A stretch of DNA of 64,000 nt from the NCBI GenBank assembly GCA_020852515.1, contig JADZAS010000016.1:122155-186154 (forward strand), written 5' to 3'. Source of the DNA: Phycisphaerales bacterium. GTDB taxonomy: Bacteria > Planctomycetota > Phycisphaerae > Phycisphaerales > UBA5793. The notes under the pieces are model-generated. The model saw only the letters and a program-made list of their open reading frames with translations. It was not told where the DNA came from and made no database searches. Made by a program: the position numbers and the translations under genes. Below, one piece after another: positions 17,307 through 25,860 of the stretch. The first letter of the stretch is position 1; each line of letters starts with the position of its first letter.

Positions 17307-18509
17307 TCAGCGGCGCTCGGAGGCGATGAGGCGCACGGGAATGCGGATGTACGGCTCGGTCGCCGAGCGGGCTACGGCAGCACGCGCCTCGTCGAATCGA
17401 TTCGCAGGATCGAGCCACCAGAACATGACGTGATCCCACTGCGTCTCGCCGGGCAGGTTCGGCGCGACGAGATCGACCAGCAGCCTGCCGGCGCCTCGGC
17501 GCGACCAGGAAATGCGCAGCGAGCGGTCGGCACCGAGTTCGCGCAGAACGTTGAGGATGTCAGTGGGCGTGCCCAGGAGGGTGAACTGGTAGCCGCGCGC
17601 CGCATACTGCGACTGCTCTTCGATCGGCACGCGATCATCAGGCACGGCGACCACGCCGGCGCTGGGCGGCAGCGGCACGAGGATATTCCCGGCCGGCCCG
17701 ACCCCGGTCGGGGCGGCGGGATCGCGACCAGCGAATTGATCAGGGCCGCGCCCCGAACCGAACGAGCCGGGAATGTTCAAGGTCGCGTTGACAATCAGAT
17801 CGCCACCGCGCTCGCGCAGCCGCGAGGCAAGAGTTTCCAGCGCAGCGGAGGGATCGGCAGTCACCACGTCGGCCGCGAGGTCAATGTCAGTCGGCCAATC
17901 GCGCGCCATGGCGGCGATCACGGCAGGCTCGGCTGCGGCGGCCAGCGCCTGCTCAAACTCCACGGCAGACGACTCGATCGCGTGCGAGTCCGCTTGGGCA
18001 TCCGGCGCGGCCGCGAGCAACTCCTCACCATCGGTAGAGCCGCCAGGCGCCGTCGTCGATTCCGCCGGAATGGGCAGGTCATCCGGATCATCCATGACCA
18101 GAGGGGCCGGCGCGAAATCGTTGTCTCTTGAGTTGAACTGCAGCGTGTTGAAGAGCATGAACCCGCCGCCGCTCAGCAGAAGAACGAAGCCCGCCGCCGC
18201 GGCATAGCGCTGCCAGTGCGAAGCGCGGTATCGGCGCATGTCGACTGGCGGTGCGATGAGATCGGTTTCGATCAGCATCGAGCGCTCGACCCCGGCGAGG
18301 ACGTCGGCGACCAGCGACTCCGGCGACTGCTCCTCTGGCAGAGAGCGCAGTCCCTGGCAATCCGCCTGCATCAGCCGAAGCGAGGCGAGCAGCCGCGTGT
18401 CAGACGCCAGCTCCGCTTCGAACTCCGCTCGCTGCTCAGGCGGCATGGTCTGCTCGACGTAGGCGAGCAGCGTGGCTTCATCGAATTGTCCGGCGCTGGG
18501 ACGTTGCAT
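17307..18509 (-). CDS. Membrane anti-sigma-factor-like protein
   Basis: The 400-residue product has an N-terminal helical domain of the kind found in anti-sigma factors (LLAYVEQTMPPEQRAEFEAE, without the zinc-ligand His/Cys). One transmembrane helix follows at about 98-118, then a large periplasmic part. It directly follows the ECF sigma gene with essentially no gap, so it is most likely the regulator holding that sigma factor inactive. A GTG at 18518 is an alternative start three codons upstream. The periplasmic part has a Gly/Pro-rich linker and a C-terminal domain I cannot place; it may be the stress-sensing part. Confidence 0.75.
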   Translation of the reverse strand: MQRPSAGQFDEATLLAYVEQTMPPEQRAEFEAELASDTRLLASLRLMQADCQGLRSLPEEQSPESLVADVLAGVERSMLIETDLIAPPVDMRRYRASHWQRYAAAAGFVLLLSGGGFMLFNTLQFNSRDNDFAPAPLVMDDPDDLPIPAESTTAPGGSTDGEELLAAAPDAQADSHAIESSAVEFEQALAAAAEPAVIAAMARDWPTDIDLAADVVTADPSAALETLASRLRERGGDLIVNATLNIPGSFGSGRGPDQFAGRDPAAPTGVGPAGNILVPLPPSAGVVAVPDDRVPIEEQSQYAARGYQFTLLGTPTDILNVLRELGADRSLRISWSRRGAGRLLVDLVAPNLPGETQWDHVMFWWLDPANRFDEARAAVARSATEPYIRIPVRLIASERR

Positions 18510-18519
18510 TTTGGGCACT

Positions 18520-19161
18520 TCAGTTCGCGGCGGATCTCACGGCGGGCTTCTCCAGTTCGTGCAGGGCCTTGCGCAGCGCCACGCGGGCGCGAAACAGTCG
18601 ACTCTTCACCGTGCCGATCCGCAGATCGAGCACGTCGGCGATGGTCTCGTAGTCGAGACCCCGGCCGTCTCGCAGCACGAGCAGGGCGCGGGCTTCGTCG
18701 CCCAAGTTCTGCAGGGCTTCGACGAGCAGTCGCCGCTGCTCATTGGTTTGGACGCTCTGATCGGCCCTTGGTTCCAGGTCGACGGGAGATTTGGGCCAGG
18801 CATCGCCGGAATCGGGGGAATCCAGCCCGCCCTGCACGACGGAGCCGCCGCCGGCGCGGGCGGTTCGGCGCTTGCGCAGGTGCGAGATGCTCGTGTTCAT
18901 CGCCAGGCGGTAGATCCAGGTGGAGAGCGACGAGCGGCCGTCGAACCCGCTCAGGCCGGTAATGACCTTGGTCAGCACTTCCTGGGTCAGGTCGGCTGCG
19001 TCTTCGCGATGATTCACCATGCGGCTGCACAGGCTGAAGACCCGCTGCTGGTACGACTCGAGAAGCCGACCCATGGCTGCGGCGTCGCCGGCGCGTGCGC
19101 GCTCGACCAGGCGGGCTTCATCTGCTTCGGGATCGGGTTGGGCCTTGTTCTCCGGACTCAC
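18520..19161 (-). CDS. ECF-family RNA polymerase sigma factor
   Basis: The 213-residue product contains sigma region 2 (about 35-100: HREDAADLTQEVLTKV, STWIYRLAMNTSISHLRKRR) and region 4 (about 150-200: DYETIADVLDLRIGTVKSRL, a helix-turn-helix). A linker of about 50 residues rich in Gly, Ser and Pro separates them. It directs RNA polymerase to a dedicated promoter set. It is the first gene of an operon with its presumed anti-sigma factor, and divergent from purB. A -35/-10 for autoregulation should lie between 19162 and 19239, but I cannot define it. Confidence 0.92.
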   Translation of the reverse strand: MSPENKAQPDPEADEARLVERARAGDAAAMGRLLESYQQRVFSLCSRMVNHREDAADLTQEVLTKVITGLSGFDGRSSLSTWIYRLAMNTSISHLRKRRTARAGGGSVVQGGLDSPDSGDAWPKSPVDLEPRADQSVQTNEQRRLLVEALQNLGDEARALLVLRDGRGLDYETIADVLDLRIGTVKSRLFRARVALRKALHELEKPAVRSAAN

Positions 19162-19239
19162 CTGTCTCCCGCCGACGCCCTACCATGGCCTGACCGATCG
19201 CGAACGGTCTCTGACTCACCGCAGGTGCTGAATCGATTC

Positions 19240-20691
19240 ATGAACTCACCCTCAAGCGAATCATACACGACCTACGTCTCGCCGCTTGGTTCACGCAATG
19301 CCTCGGCGGAAATGCAGGCGATCTGGAGCCCTCAGCGCAAACATTCCACCTGGCGGCGGCTCTGGCTCGCCCTGGCCGAAGCCCAGCAGCAACTCGGCCT
19401 GCCGATCACCGACGAGCAGGTTTCGGAGTTGCGGGCCCACCTCAATGACATCGACTTCGCCCGGGCGGCCGAACACGAAGCCAGGCTGCGGCACGACGTC
19501 ATGGCCCACATCCACACCCTGGGGGAGGTCGCGCCCACGGCGCGGCCGATCATCCACCTCGGCGCCACGAGCCAGTTCGTCAACTGCAACACCGAGATCA
19601 TTCTCCTGCGCGATGCGCTGCGACTGACCGCCGGGAAGATCGCGTGCATCATCGACGCGCTGGGGAGCTTCGCGCTGCGCTACCGCGCGCTGCCGACGCT
19701 GGGTTTTACCCACTACCAGCCGGCGCAGCCGACCACTGTCGGCAAGCGCGCCACGCTGTGGGCCAACGACCTGGCCCTGGCACTGGATGAGATCGAAGTG
19801 CGCATCGACCGGCTGCGCCTTCGAGGCGCCAAAGGCGCCACGGGAACCCAGGCGTCATTTCTGTCGCTCTTCGATGGTGATGCCGGAAAAGTCGAAGAGC
19901 TTGATCGGCTCGTGATCAGCAAGATGGGATTCGCCGACAAGGGAGCGTATGCCGTCACGGGCCAGACCTATCCGCGCCTGGTGGATGCGCAGGTGCTCAA
20001 CGCCGCAGCCGTGGTCGCCGCGGCGCTGCACAAGATCGCCACCGACCTGCGGCTGCTGGCCAACCGCAAGGAACTCGAAGAACCATTCGGCGCTTCGCAG
20101 GTGGGGTCGAGCGCCATGCCCTACAAGCGCAATCCGATGCGCTGCGAACGCATCTGCGCCTTGTCGCGCTTCGTCATGTCGATGCCCGCCAACGCCCTGC
20201 AGACGGCCGCGACGCAGTGGATGGAGCGCACGCTCGATGATTCTGCCAATCGGCGGCTGACATTGCCCGAGACCTTTCTCGCCCTCGATGGCGCGCTCGA
20301 TCTCATGCACAACGTTGCCGCGGGGCTGGTCGTGCACGAACCGGTGATCGCGGCAAACCTGCTGGCCGAACTGCCCTTCATGGCGACTGAGAACCTGCTC
20401 ATGGCCGCGGTCCGCAACGGCGCCGACCGGCAGGAAGTGCACGAACTCATTCGAACCCATAGCCAGGCCGCCGGGCAGCGGGTCAAGGCTGAGGGCAAGG
20501 CCAACGACCTGATCGACCGCCTTCGGGCCGAGCCGGCGTTTGCGGGGGTGGATTTCGACCGCGTCATGCAGCCGGGGCAGTACGTCGGCCTGGCCCCGCA
20601 GCAAACGGATCGGTTCATCGAGCAGGTGGTGGAGCCGATCCGCCGGCGATACGCCGACAGCCTGCACGGGCCGGCCGAGCCTCGCGTCTGA
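19240..20691 (+). CDS. purB: Adenylosuccinate lyase
   Basis: The 483-residue product carries the fumarase/aspartase superfamily signature GSSAMPYKRNP, the GATSQFVNCNT substrate loop and TLGFTHYQPAQPTT with the catalytic His region. It cleaves SAICAR and adenylosuccinate in purine synthesis. The ATG at 19240 is chosen because similarity starts at SYTTYVSPLGSR. The same frame is open much further upstream, but that part lies antisense to the sigma factor gene and is not coding. It is monocistronic in this window. Confidence 0.95.
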   Translation: MNSPSSESYTTYVSPLGSRNASAEMQAIWSPQRKHSTWRRLWLALAEAQQQLGLPITDEQVSELRAHLNDIDFARAAEHEARLRHDVMAHIHTLGEVAPTARPIIHLGATSQFVNCNTEIILLRDALRLTAGKIACIIDALGSFALRYRALPTLGFTHYQPAQPTTVGKRATLWANDLALALDEIEVRIDRLRLRGAKGATGTQASFLSLFDGDAGKVEELDRLVISKMGFADKGAYAVTGQTYPRLVDAQVLNAAAVVAAALHKIATDLRLLANRKELEEPFGASQVGSSAMPYKRNPMRCERICALSRFVMSMPANALQTAATQWMERTLDDSANRRLTLPETFLALDGALDLMHNVAAGLVVHEPVIAANLLAELPFMATENLLMAAVRNGADRQEVHELIRTHSQAAGQRVKAEGKANDLIDRLRAEPAFAGVDFDRVMQPGQYVGLAPQQTDRFIEQVVEPIRRRYADSLHGPAEPRV

Positions 20692-20846
20692 CCGGATTTC
20701 AGGCCACTCCCATCGTTCGATAACCGTCGTTCACCAGATCGGGTGCTTTGACGCCCGGTGCGGTCAAGTCGGGCGGCGGTGGTGCCGATATCGCAGGGTG
20801 TACGAATCCTGAACGTCAGAGTGAGGCCCAAGCCAGGGAGGGCGTG

Positions 20847-21722
20847 ATGTCGATCATCACCCAGGAGAGTCGCGAAGCCGTCGTCAACAAGGCCGTCACG
20901 GAAATCAGCCACATCGCGACGCTGCCGGAAGTCACGCTCCGCATCATCGACCTCGTGGAAGACCCGAGTTCGACGGCGCAGGACCTCAACAAACTGATCA
21001 CGAACGATCCGGCGCTGTGCAGCCGTATCCTCAAGGTCGTGAACTCGGCGTTCTACGGCCTGCCGGGGCAGATCGGCTCGATCAATCGGGCCGTCGTGCT
21101 CCTGGGCCTTAACGCCGTCAAGAACATCGCCATCGCCACGAGCCTGGCAAAGTTGTTCCGAGGCGGAGAACTCTGTCCGACCTTCTCGGCTCGCGATCTG
21201 TGGATTCACTCCACCGCCGTTGCCGCGGCGTCGAAACTGCTCGCGGACACCGCCTCGATCGGCCTGTCCGACGAGGCTTTCCTCGCCGGCCTGCTGCACG
21301 ACGTGGGCATCATGGTCGAGATGCAGGCGGGCCGCCACAAACTCATCGAGGTTTTCGAGCGCATGGGGCAGGCCAACGCGCCGTTCATCGGCCTCGAAGA
21401 CGAAGTGCTCGGCGCCAACCATCAGGACTTCGGCCGCGCGCTGTGCGAGCGTTGGAAGTTCCCCAAGAGTTTTTCCTACGTCACCGGCTATCACCACCGC
21501 CCGCTCGAACTCGACCCGTCTTCGCGCACGCTCACCAACGTGGTTTACGTCGCGGACTGGCTGGCCAAGAAGTCGCAGGTCGGCTTCACCGCCGACGTGA
21601 CGACCGAGCAGGTGGAAGCGGCGATCCTCGACGAACTGCGCCTGACTGAATCCGAACTCGAGAACGTCGAAGAGCAACTGCCCGACGCGATCGACCAGGT
21701 CAACGCGTTCCTCGGCGGGTGA
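20847..21722 (+). CDS. HDOD-domain signalling protein
   Basis: The 291-residue product is an HDOD protein: ISHIATLPEVTLRIIDLVED opens the domain, NDPALCSRILKVVNSAFYG is the typical central segment, and LLHDVGIMVEMQ keeps an HD pair. HDOD proteins lack most metal ligands of true HD phosphohydrolases and act in signalling, often linked to c-di-GMP, motility or stress. It starts at ATG 20847 behind GGGAGGGC. It has no partner gene alongside and converges on the lolD-like gene. Confidence 0.9.
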   Translation: MSIITQESREAVVNKAVTEISHIATLPEVTLRIIDLVEDPSSTAQDLNKLITNDPALCSRILKVVNSAFYGLPGQIGSINRAVVLLGLNAVKNIAIATSLAKLFRGGELCPTFSARDLWIHSTAVAAASKLLADTASIGLSDEAFLAGLLHDVGIMVEMQAGRHKLIEVFERMGQANAPFIGLEDEVLGANHQDFGRALCERWKFPKSFSYVTGYHHRPLELDPSSRTLTNVVYVADWLAKKSQVGFTADVTTEQVEAAILDELRLTESELENVEEQLPDAIDQVNAFLGG

Positions 21723-21761
21723 TCGGAAGCCGGACCCTCGCCGGGCCGGATTGACGGCGAT

Positions 21762-22460
<699 letters not shown>

Positions 22461-22470
22461 GGAACGGATC

Positions 22471-24105
22471 TCACTCGTAGCGGAGCGCGGAAACAGGATC
22501 GATCATCGCAGCGCGCACCGAAGGCAGCAGCCCGCCCAGGACTGCAAACAGCACGCCCGCGGCCATGATCATCGCAGCGAAGACGGGATTCACGTCGTTG
22601 GGCACCTCGTCGAACATGTAGACCTTCGGATCCCAGATGACGATGCCGAACTGCTCGCCGAGGAAGTGATGAATGGGGTTGATGTTGTGCACGATCAGCA
22701 CCGCGAGCCCGCAGCCGATCGCGGCGCCGAGAATGCCGAGGATGAGGGCATAGAGCAGAAAGAGCCACGTGATTCCCAGGCGCGAAGCGCCCACGGCCCG
22801 GAGGATGCCGATGTCGCGCGTCTTCTGCTGCACTACCGTCCAGAAGATCGAGAGCACAAGAATCACCGCCACCAGGCTGATGATTGAAAACAGCGTCATC
22901 ACCAGCGCCGTCTCGTTCTTGACCGCGCCGATGAACAGCGCGATCTGCTCTTCCCACGTGCGGATGACCATCTGCGAGGGCGGCGGCATCTCGCCGACGT
23001 GTCGCTCGAAAACCCTCGCGTACACCTCCTGCACCTGCTCGCGCAGTTGCACCGGCGCCACGCCGGGTTTGGCCCTGACGACGATGCGCGTCACGCGACC
23101 GGGCGTCATGCGGCCGGTGGGCAGCGGGTCGCCGAATTCGTCGAACTCGGTCGTGCTCGTTTCCCGAACCGGCTGCATGCCGAGCATCTTCTGCACGACA
23201 TCAACCGGAGCGAAGACGTAGGCCGAATCCACATCGTATCTCTCGACGGCAAATTCGTTCACGATGGGAAAGACGCGGCTCTCGGGGTTGCGCACGCCGC
23301 CCTCATCCGTCAGCGGCAGGACCGTCAGCGTCACCTCGCGCGTGGGCATGAACCACGTGCCCCTGAAGTCGTACGATCGGCCGGCGACGCGCTCGTTGAC
23401 GACGCTGACTCGAATGCCCGGCACAAGTCCGGGCGATCCCGCCGGCGTCTTGAGGCTCCGTCCCGCCTGTTGCAGGCGTTTGAGCAGCGCCTCGTTGGCG
23501 CCTTGCGGATTCTGCCACTCGGCGGTGTGGTTGCGCAGCCCTTCGGGGCCGATGGGTCCGAGGCTCTCGAATTCAGGGTTGAGCAGCGAGCCGTGCAGAA
23601 TCCGCCGCCATTCGAGGAGCGAATCCGCCGGCTCCCACTGCTCTTGGCGGATGTCGGTGACGGGCAGCCGCTTCTGCTCCGCTTCGGTCAGCGGCCGCCA
23701 GTAGAGCGTCGAGGCGTAGCCGGTGACGGCGTCGTAGGACTCGGGATCGATGCCGACGACCTGGACCTGGGCGATCTGGTTGTAGGGCATCTTGAGCAGG
23801 CCGTAGGTCTCGATCATCGGCGAGGCGGCCTCGACGGACTTCAGCCGCCGCAGTTCGTCGAGGACTTCTTCGTACCACGCAAACCCGGTGACGGGGCCGT
23901 CGATGGCCACGTCGCCGATGAGTTTGCGGCCGGCCTGGGTAACCAGATCCAGAAAGCCGTTCATCACCGAAAAGACGATGATGACCATGGCGGTGCACAG
24001 CGCCACGGAGAGCATCGCCAGAAGGGGGATGATCTTGCGCAGCAGGTAGCGGCTTGTGAGCGAGGCCTGATACAAGGCGGCGGAGACTCCCGGGACAGGC
24101 CCCAT
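22471..24105 (-). CDS. FtsX-domain ABC permease, LolC/LolE-like
   Basis: The 544-residue product has one transmembrane helix near the N-terminus (about 25-50), a large periplasmic domain and three helices in the last 170 residues. The C-terminal FtsX domain reads IISLVAVILVLSIFWTVV, then TRDIGILRAVGAS. This topology is that of LolC/LolE, which extract lipoproteins from the inner membrane. Its ATPase follows directly. ATG 24105 is used because the longer frame begins with TTG and lacks a ribosome binding site. Only one permease gene is present, so it would act as a homodimer. Confidence 0.87.
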   Translation of the reverse strand: MGPVPGVSAALYQASLTSRYLLRKIIPLLAMLSVALCTAMVIIVFSVMNGFLDLVTQAGRKLIGDVAIDGPVTGFAWYEEVLDELRRLKSVEAASPMIETYGLLKMPYNQIAQVQVVGIDPESYDAVTGYASTLYWRPLTEAEQKRLPVTDIRQEQWEPADSLLEWRRILHGSLLNPEFESLGPIGPEGLRNHTAEWQNPQGANEALLKRLQQAGRSLKTPAGSPGLVPGIRVSVVNERVAGRSYDFRGTWFMPTREVTLTVLPLTDEGGVRNPESRVFPIVNEFAVERYDVDSAYVFAPVDVVQKMLGMQPVRETSTTEFDEFGDPLPTGRMTPGRVTRIVVRAKPGVAPVQLREQVQEVYARVFERHVGEMPPPSQMVIRTWEEQIALFIGAVKNETALVMTLFSIISLVAVILVLSIFWTVVQQKTRDIGILRAVGASRLGITWLFLLYALILGILGAAIGCGLAVLIVHNINPIHHFLGEQFGIVIWDPKVYMFDEVPNDVNPVFAAMIMAAGVLFAVLGGLLPSVRAAMIDPVSALRYE

Positions 24106-24319
24106 AAACGCGTCTGACCGGTCCGAACGCAATCCTACGGCAGGCGGGGGTAGCGATCCTCATCCGGCACGCGCGGGGCGTCGATGACGGTATCGGGCCG
24201 CGCCGCCAGTCGGCTACACTGGGAGTCGCATCCCCCCTACTGTTTCGGATTCATTCCACAATCTGCTGCCGGAAGCACTTGGCCGGCCGCGTCATAGCGA
24301 GTTGACGGAGGAACAGGAA

Positions 24320-25687
24320 TTGATCACCAACACTACCCGATGTGGACGTTTTGCCGCGCCCCTGCTGGCAGCGGTCCTGTGCGCGACCGCGGCGCCGGCG
24401 CTCGCCCAGCCGCAAGGTCGCGACGCCTACCAGATCGACATGAAGGGCTTCATCCCGCCGGTCATGACCATGCACCGGCCCCAGGATGAGGTGGACCTTG
24501 GCGGCGGCCTCAAGTACGTCGTGCTTCGACCCGGCAACGGAACCGACGTCATCGACGGCACCGACATCGCCTTCGAACTCAACTGCTTCACGACCAAGGG
24601 CGAACTGCTCTACTCGTCGCGCGAGCCGGGCAACAAGCCCGCCGGGGTGAAAATCCCGGGCACGCAGATGTGGCCGGCGCTCGAAAAGGCGATGATGGGG
24701 ATGAAGCGCAGCGAGTTTCGCAAGATCCTCATGCCCAAGGAACTCATGCCCGAAGGCGGGATGGGTCCGCTGCCCGGCGACAAGGACATCGTCCTCGAGG
24801 TCGGCCTGTTTGCCGTCGCCCCTCCGGTCGATCCGATCATCGCCAAGCGCGGCAAAGATGGCAGCACGTGGATGGATCTCAAACTCGGCGAAGGGGAAGC
24901 CTTTGATGAAAACGGGTTTGCCACCTGCCACATCAACGTCTTCAACCACCTCGGCGAACTGATGGGTTCGACCTCCATCACCCGCGTGCCGCTCCAGGTC
25001 GCCGGCGACGCGGACCGCTACTGGGTGCGCTACGCCCACGGCATGCAGCCCGGCGGCACGCGCATCATCGAATTCGACGAGCCCGAGGCGTATCGCAAGA
25101 TGCGGCTGCAGAACGCCGGCCTCGACGCCGTTGACGTGAACAGGAAACACCGCTGGCGGATGATGGTGGACTGCCTCATCGTCACGCCGCCCATCAAGAT
25201 GACCGAGCACGATCCTACCAAGGAAGTGGATATCGGCGACGGCATCAGGATCGTCGATCTCGTGATCGGCGACGGCGAGGTCTATCCTCCCGCCACGCCG
25301 CCCGGCGAGGAGAAGAAGTCGTGGACGCCGCGGCTGAACTTTGCCTCGTGGAACGCCGACGACGGCACGCTCTTTGACAGCAGCCTGAAACCCGGCGGCC
25401 AGCCCATCGACTATTCGCCCGGCCTCTATCCCAGCGTCTGGCAGCGCGGCCTGGTGGGTATGCGCAAGGGTGGCAAGCGCAAGATGATCGTCCCCCCCAA
25501 CATCGACAAGGGCCAGGACTTCCGCCAGATTCCCGACGATCGCGGCTTCATCTACGAACTCGAACTGCTCGACTGGACGCCGTCGCTCTTTGATTTCACA
25601 AACGAAGAGGGCGTGCTCGACATCGGCACGGAGCAGCCTGCGGATATTGGAGGCGGCACGGCCGCCGATCAGGGTGGCGGGAAATAA
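24320..25687 (+). CDS. Secreted FKBP-type peptidyl-prolyl isomerase with repeated domains
   Basis: The start is a TTG at 24320, eight bases after GGAGGAA, giving a 455-residue protein with a clean signal peptide (ITNTTRCGRF... ending PALAQ). The first FKBP domain (about 45-165) has GGGLKYVVLRPGNG and LEKAMMGMKRSEFRKI; the last (about 300-425) has GDGIRIVDLVIGDG, GTLFDSSL and LVGMRKGGKRKMIVPP. The middle region (about 180-290) has the same order of elements but poor conservation and looks like a third, degenerate FKBP domain. It would assist proline isomerisation in protein folding outside the inner membrane. Active-site residues are only partly kept in the first domain. Confidence 0.82.
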   Translation: MITNTTRCGRFAAPLLAAVLCATAAPALAQPQGRDAYQIDMKGFIPPVMTMHRPQDEVDLGGGLKYVVLRPGNGTDVIDGTDIAFELNCFTTKGELLYSSREPGNKPAGVKIPGTQMWPALEKAMMGMKRSEFRKILMPKELMPEGGMGPLPGDKDIVLEVGLFAVAPPVDPIIAKRGKDGSTWMDLKLGEGEAFDENGFATCHINVFNHLGELMGSTSITRVPLQVAGDADRYWVRYAHGMQPGGTRIIEFDEPEAYRKMRLQNAGLDAVDVNRKHRWRMMVDCLIVTPPIKMTEHDPTKEVDIGDGIRIVDLVIGDGEVYPPATPPGEEKKSWTPRLNFASWNADDGTLFDSSLKPGGQPIDYSPGLYPSVWQRGLVGMRKGGKRKMIVPPNIDKGQDFRQIPDDRGFIYELELLDWTPSLFDFTNEEGVLDIGTEQPADIGGGTAADQGGGK

Positions 25688-25719
25688 GCCCGCGTTCGGT
25701 CTCAATCAACAGTCAATTC

Positions 25720-25748
25720 AAAGCCCCGCACCGTCGTGCCGGGCTTTT
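25720..25748 (+). terminator. Intrinsic terminator after the FKBP gene
   Basis: AAAGCCC and GCAC pair with GTGC and GGGCTTT around a CGTC loop, and the right arm runs into a TTTT tract. The arms can be extended with an AT-rich flank (CAATT/AATTG). It sits 33 bases after the stop at 25687. Confidence 0.75.
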
Positions 25749-25860
25749 CAATTGGGGGATTCCACCGCGATTGGCTTCACCTCTCCGGACCAGGCCCGCT
25801 CCCGCGGATACGCTGTAGAGTTCAGACGTCGTCGGCTCGAGGCACGCGAGGGCAAGGCCG

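Noticed and set aside
18472..19239. An upstream extension of the purB reading frame
   Set aside because: This open part runs antisense to the sigma factor gene, whose motifs are clear; PurB similarity begins only after ATG 19240.
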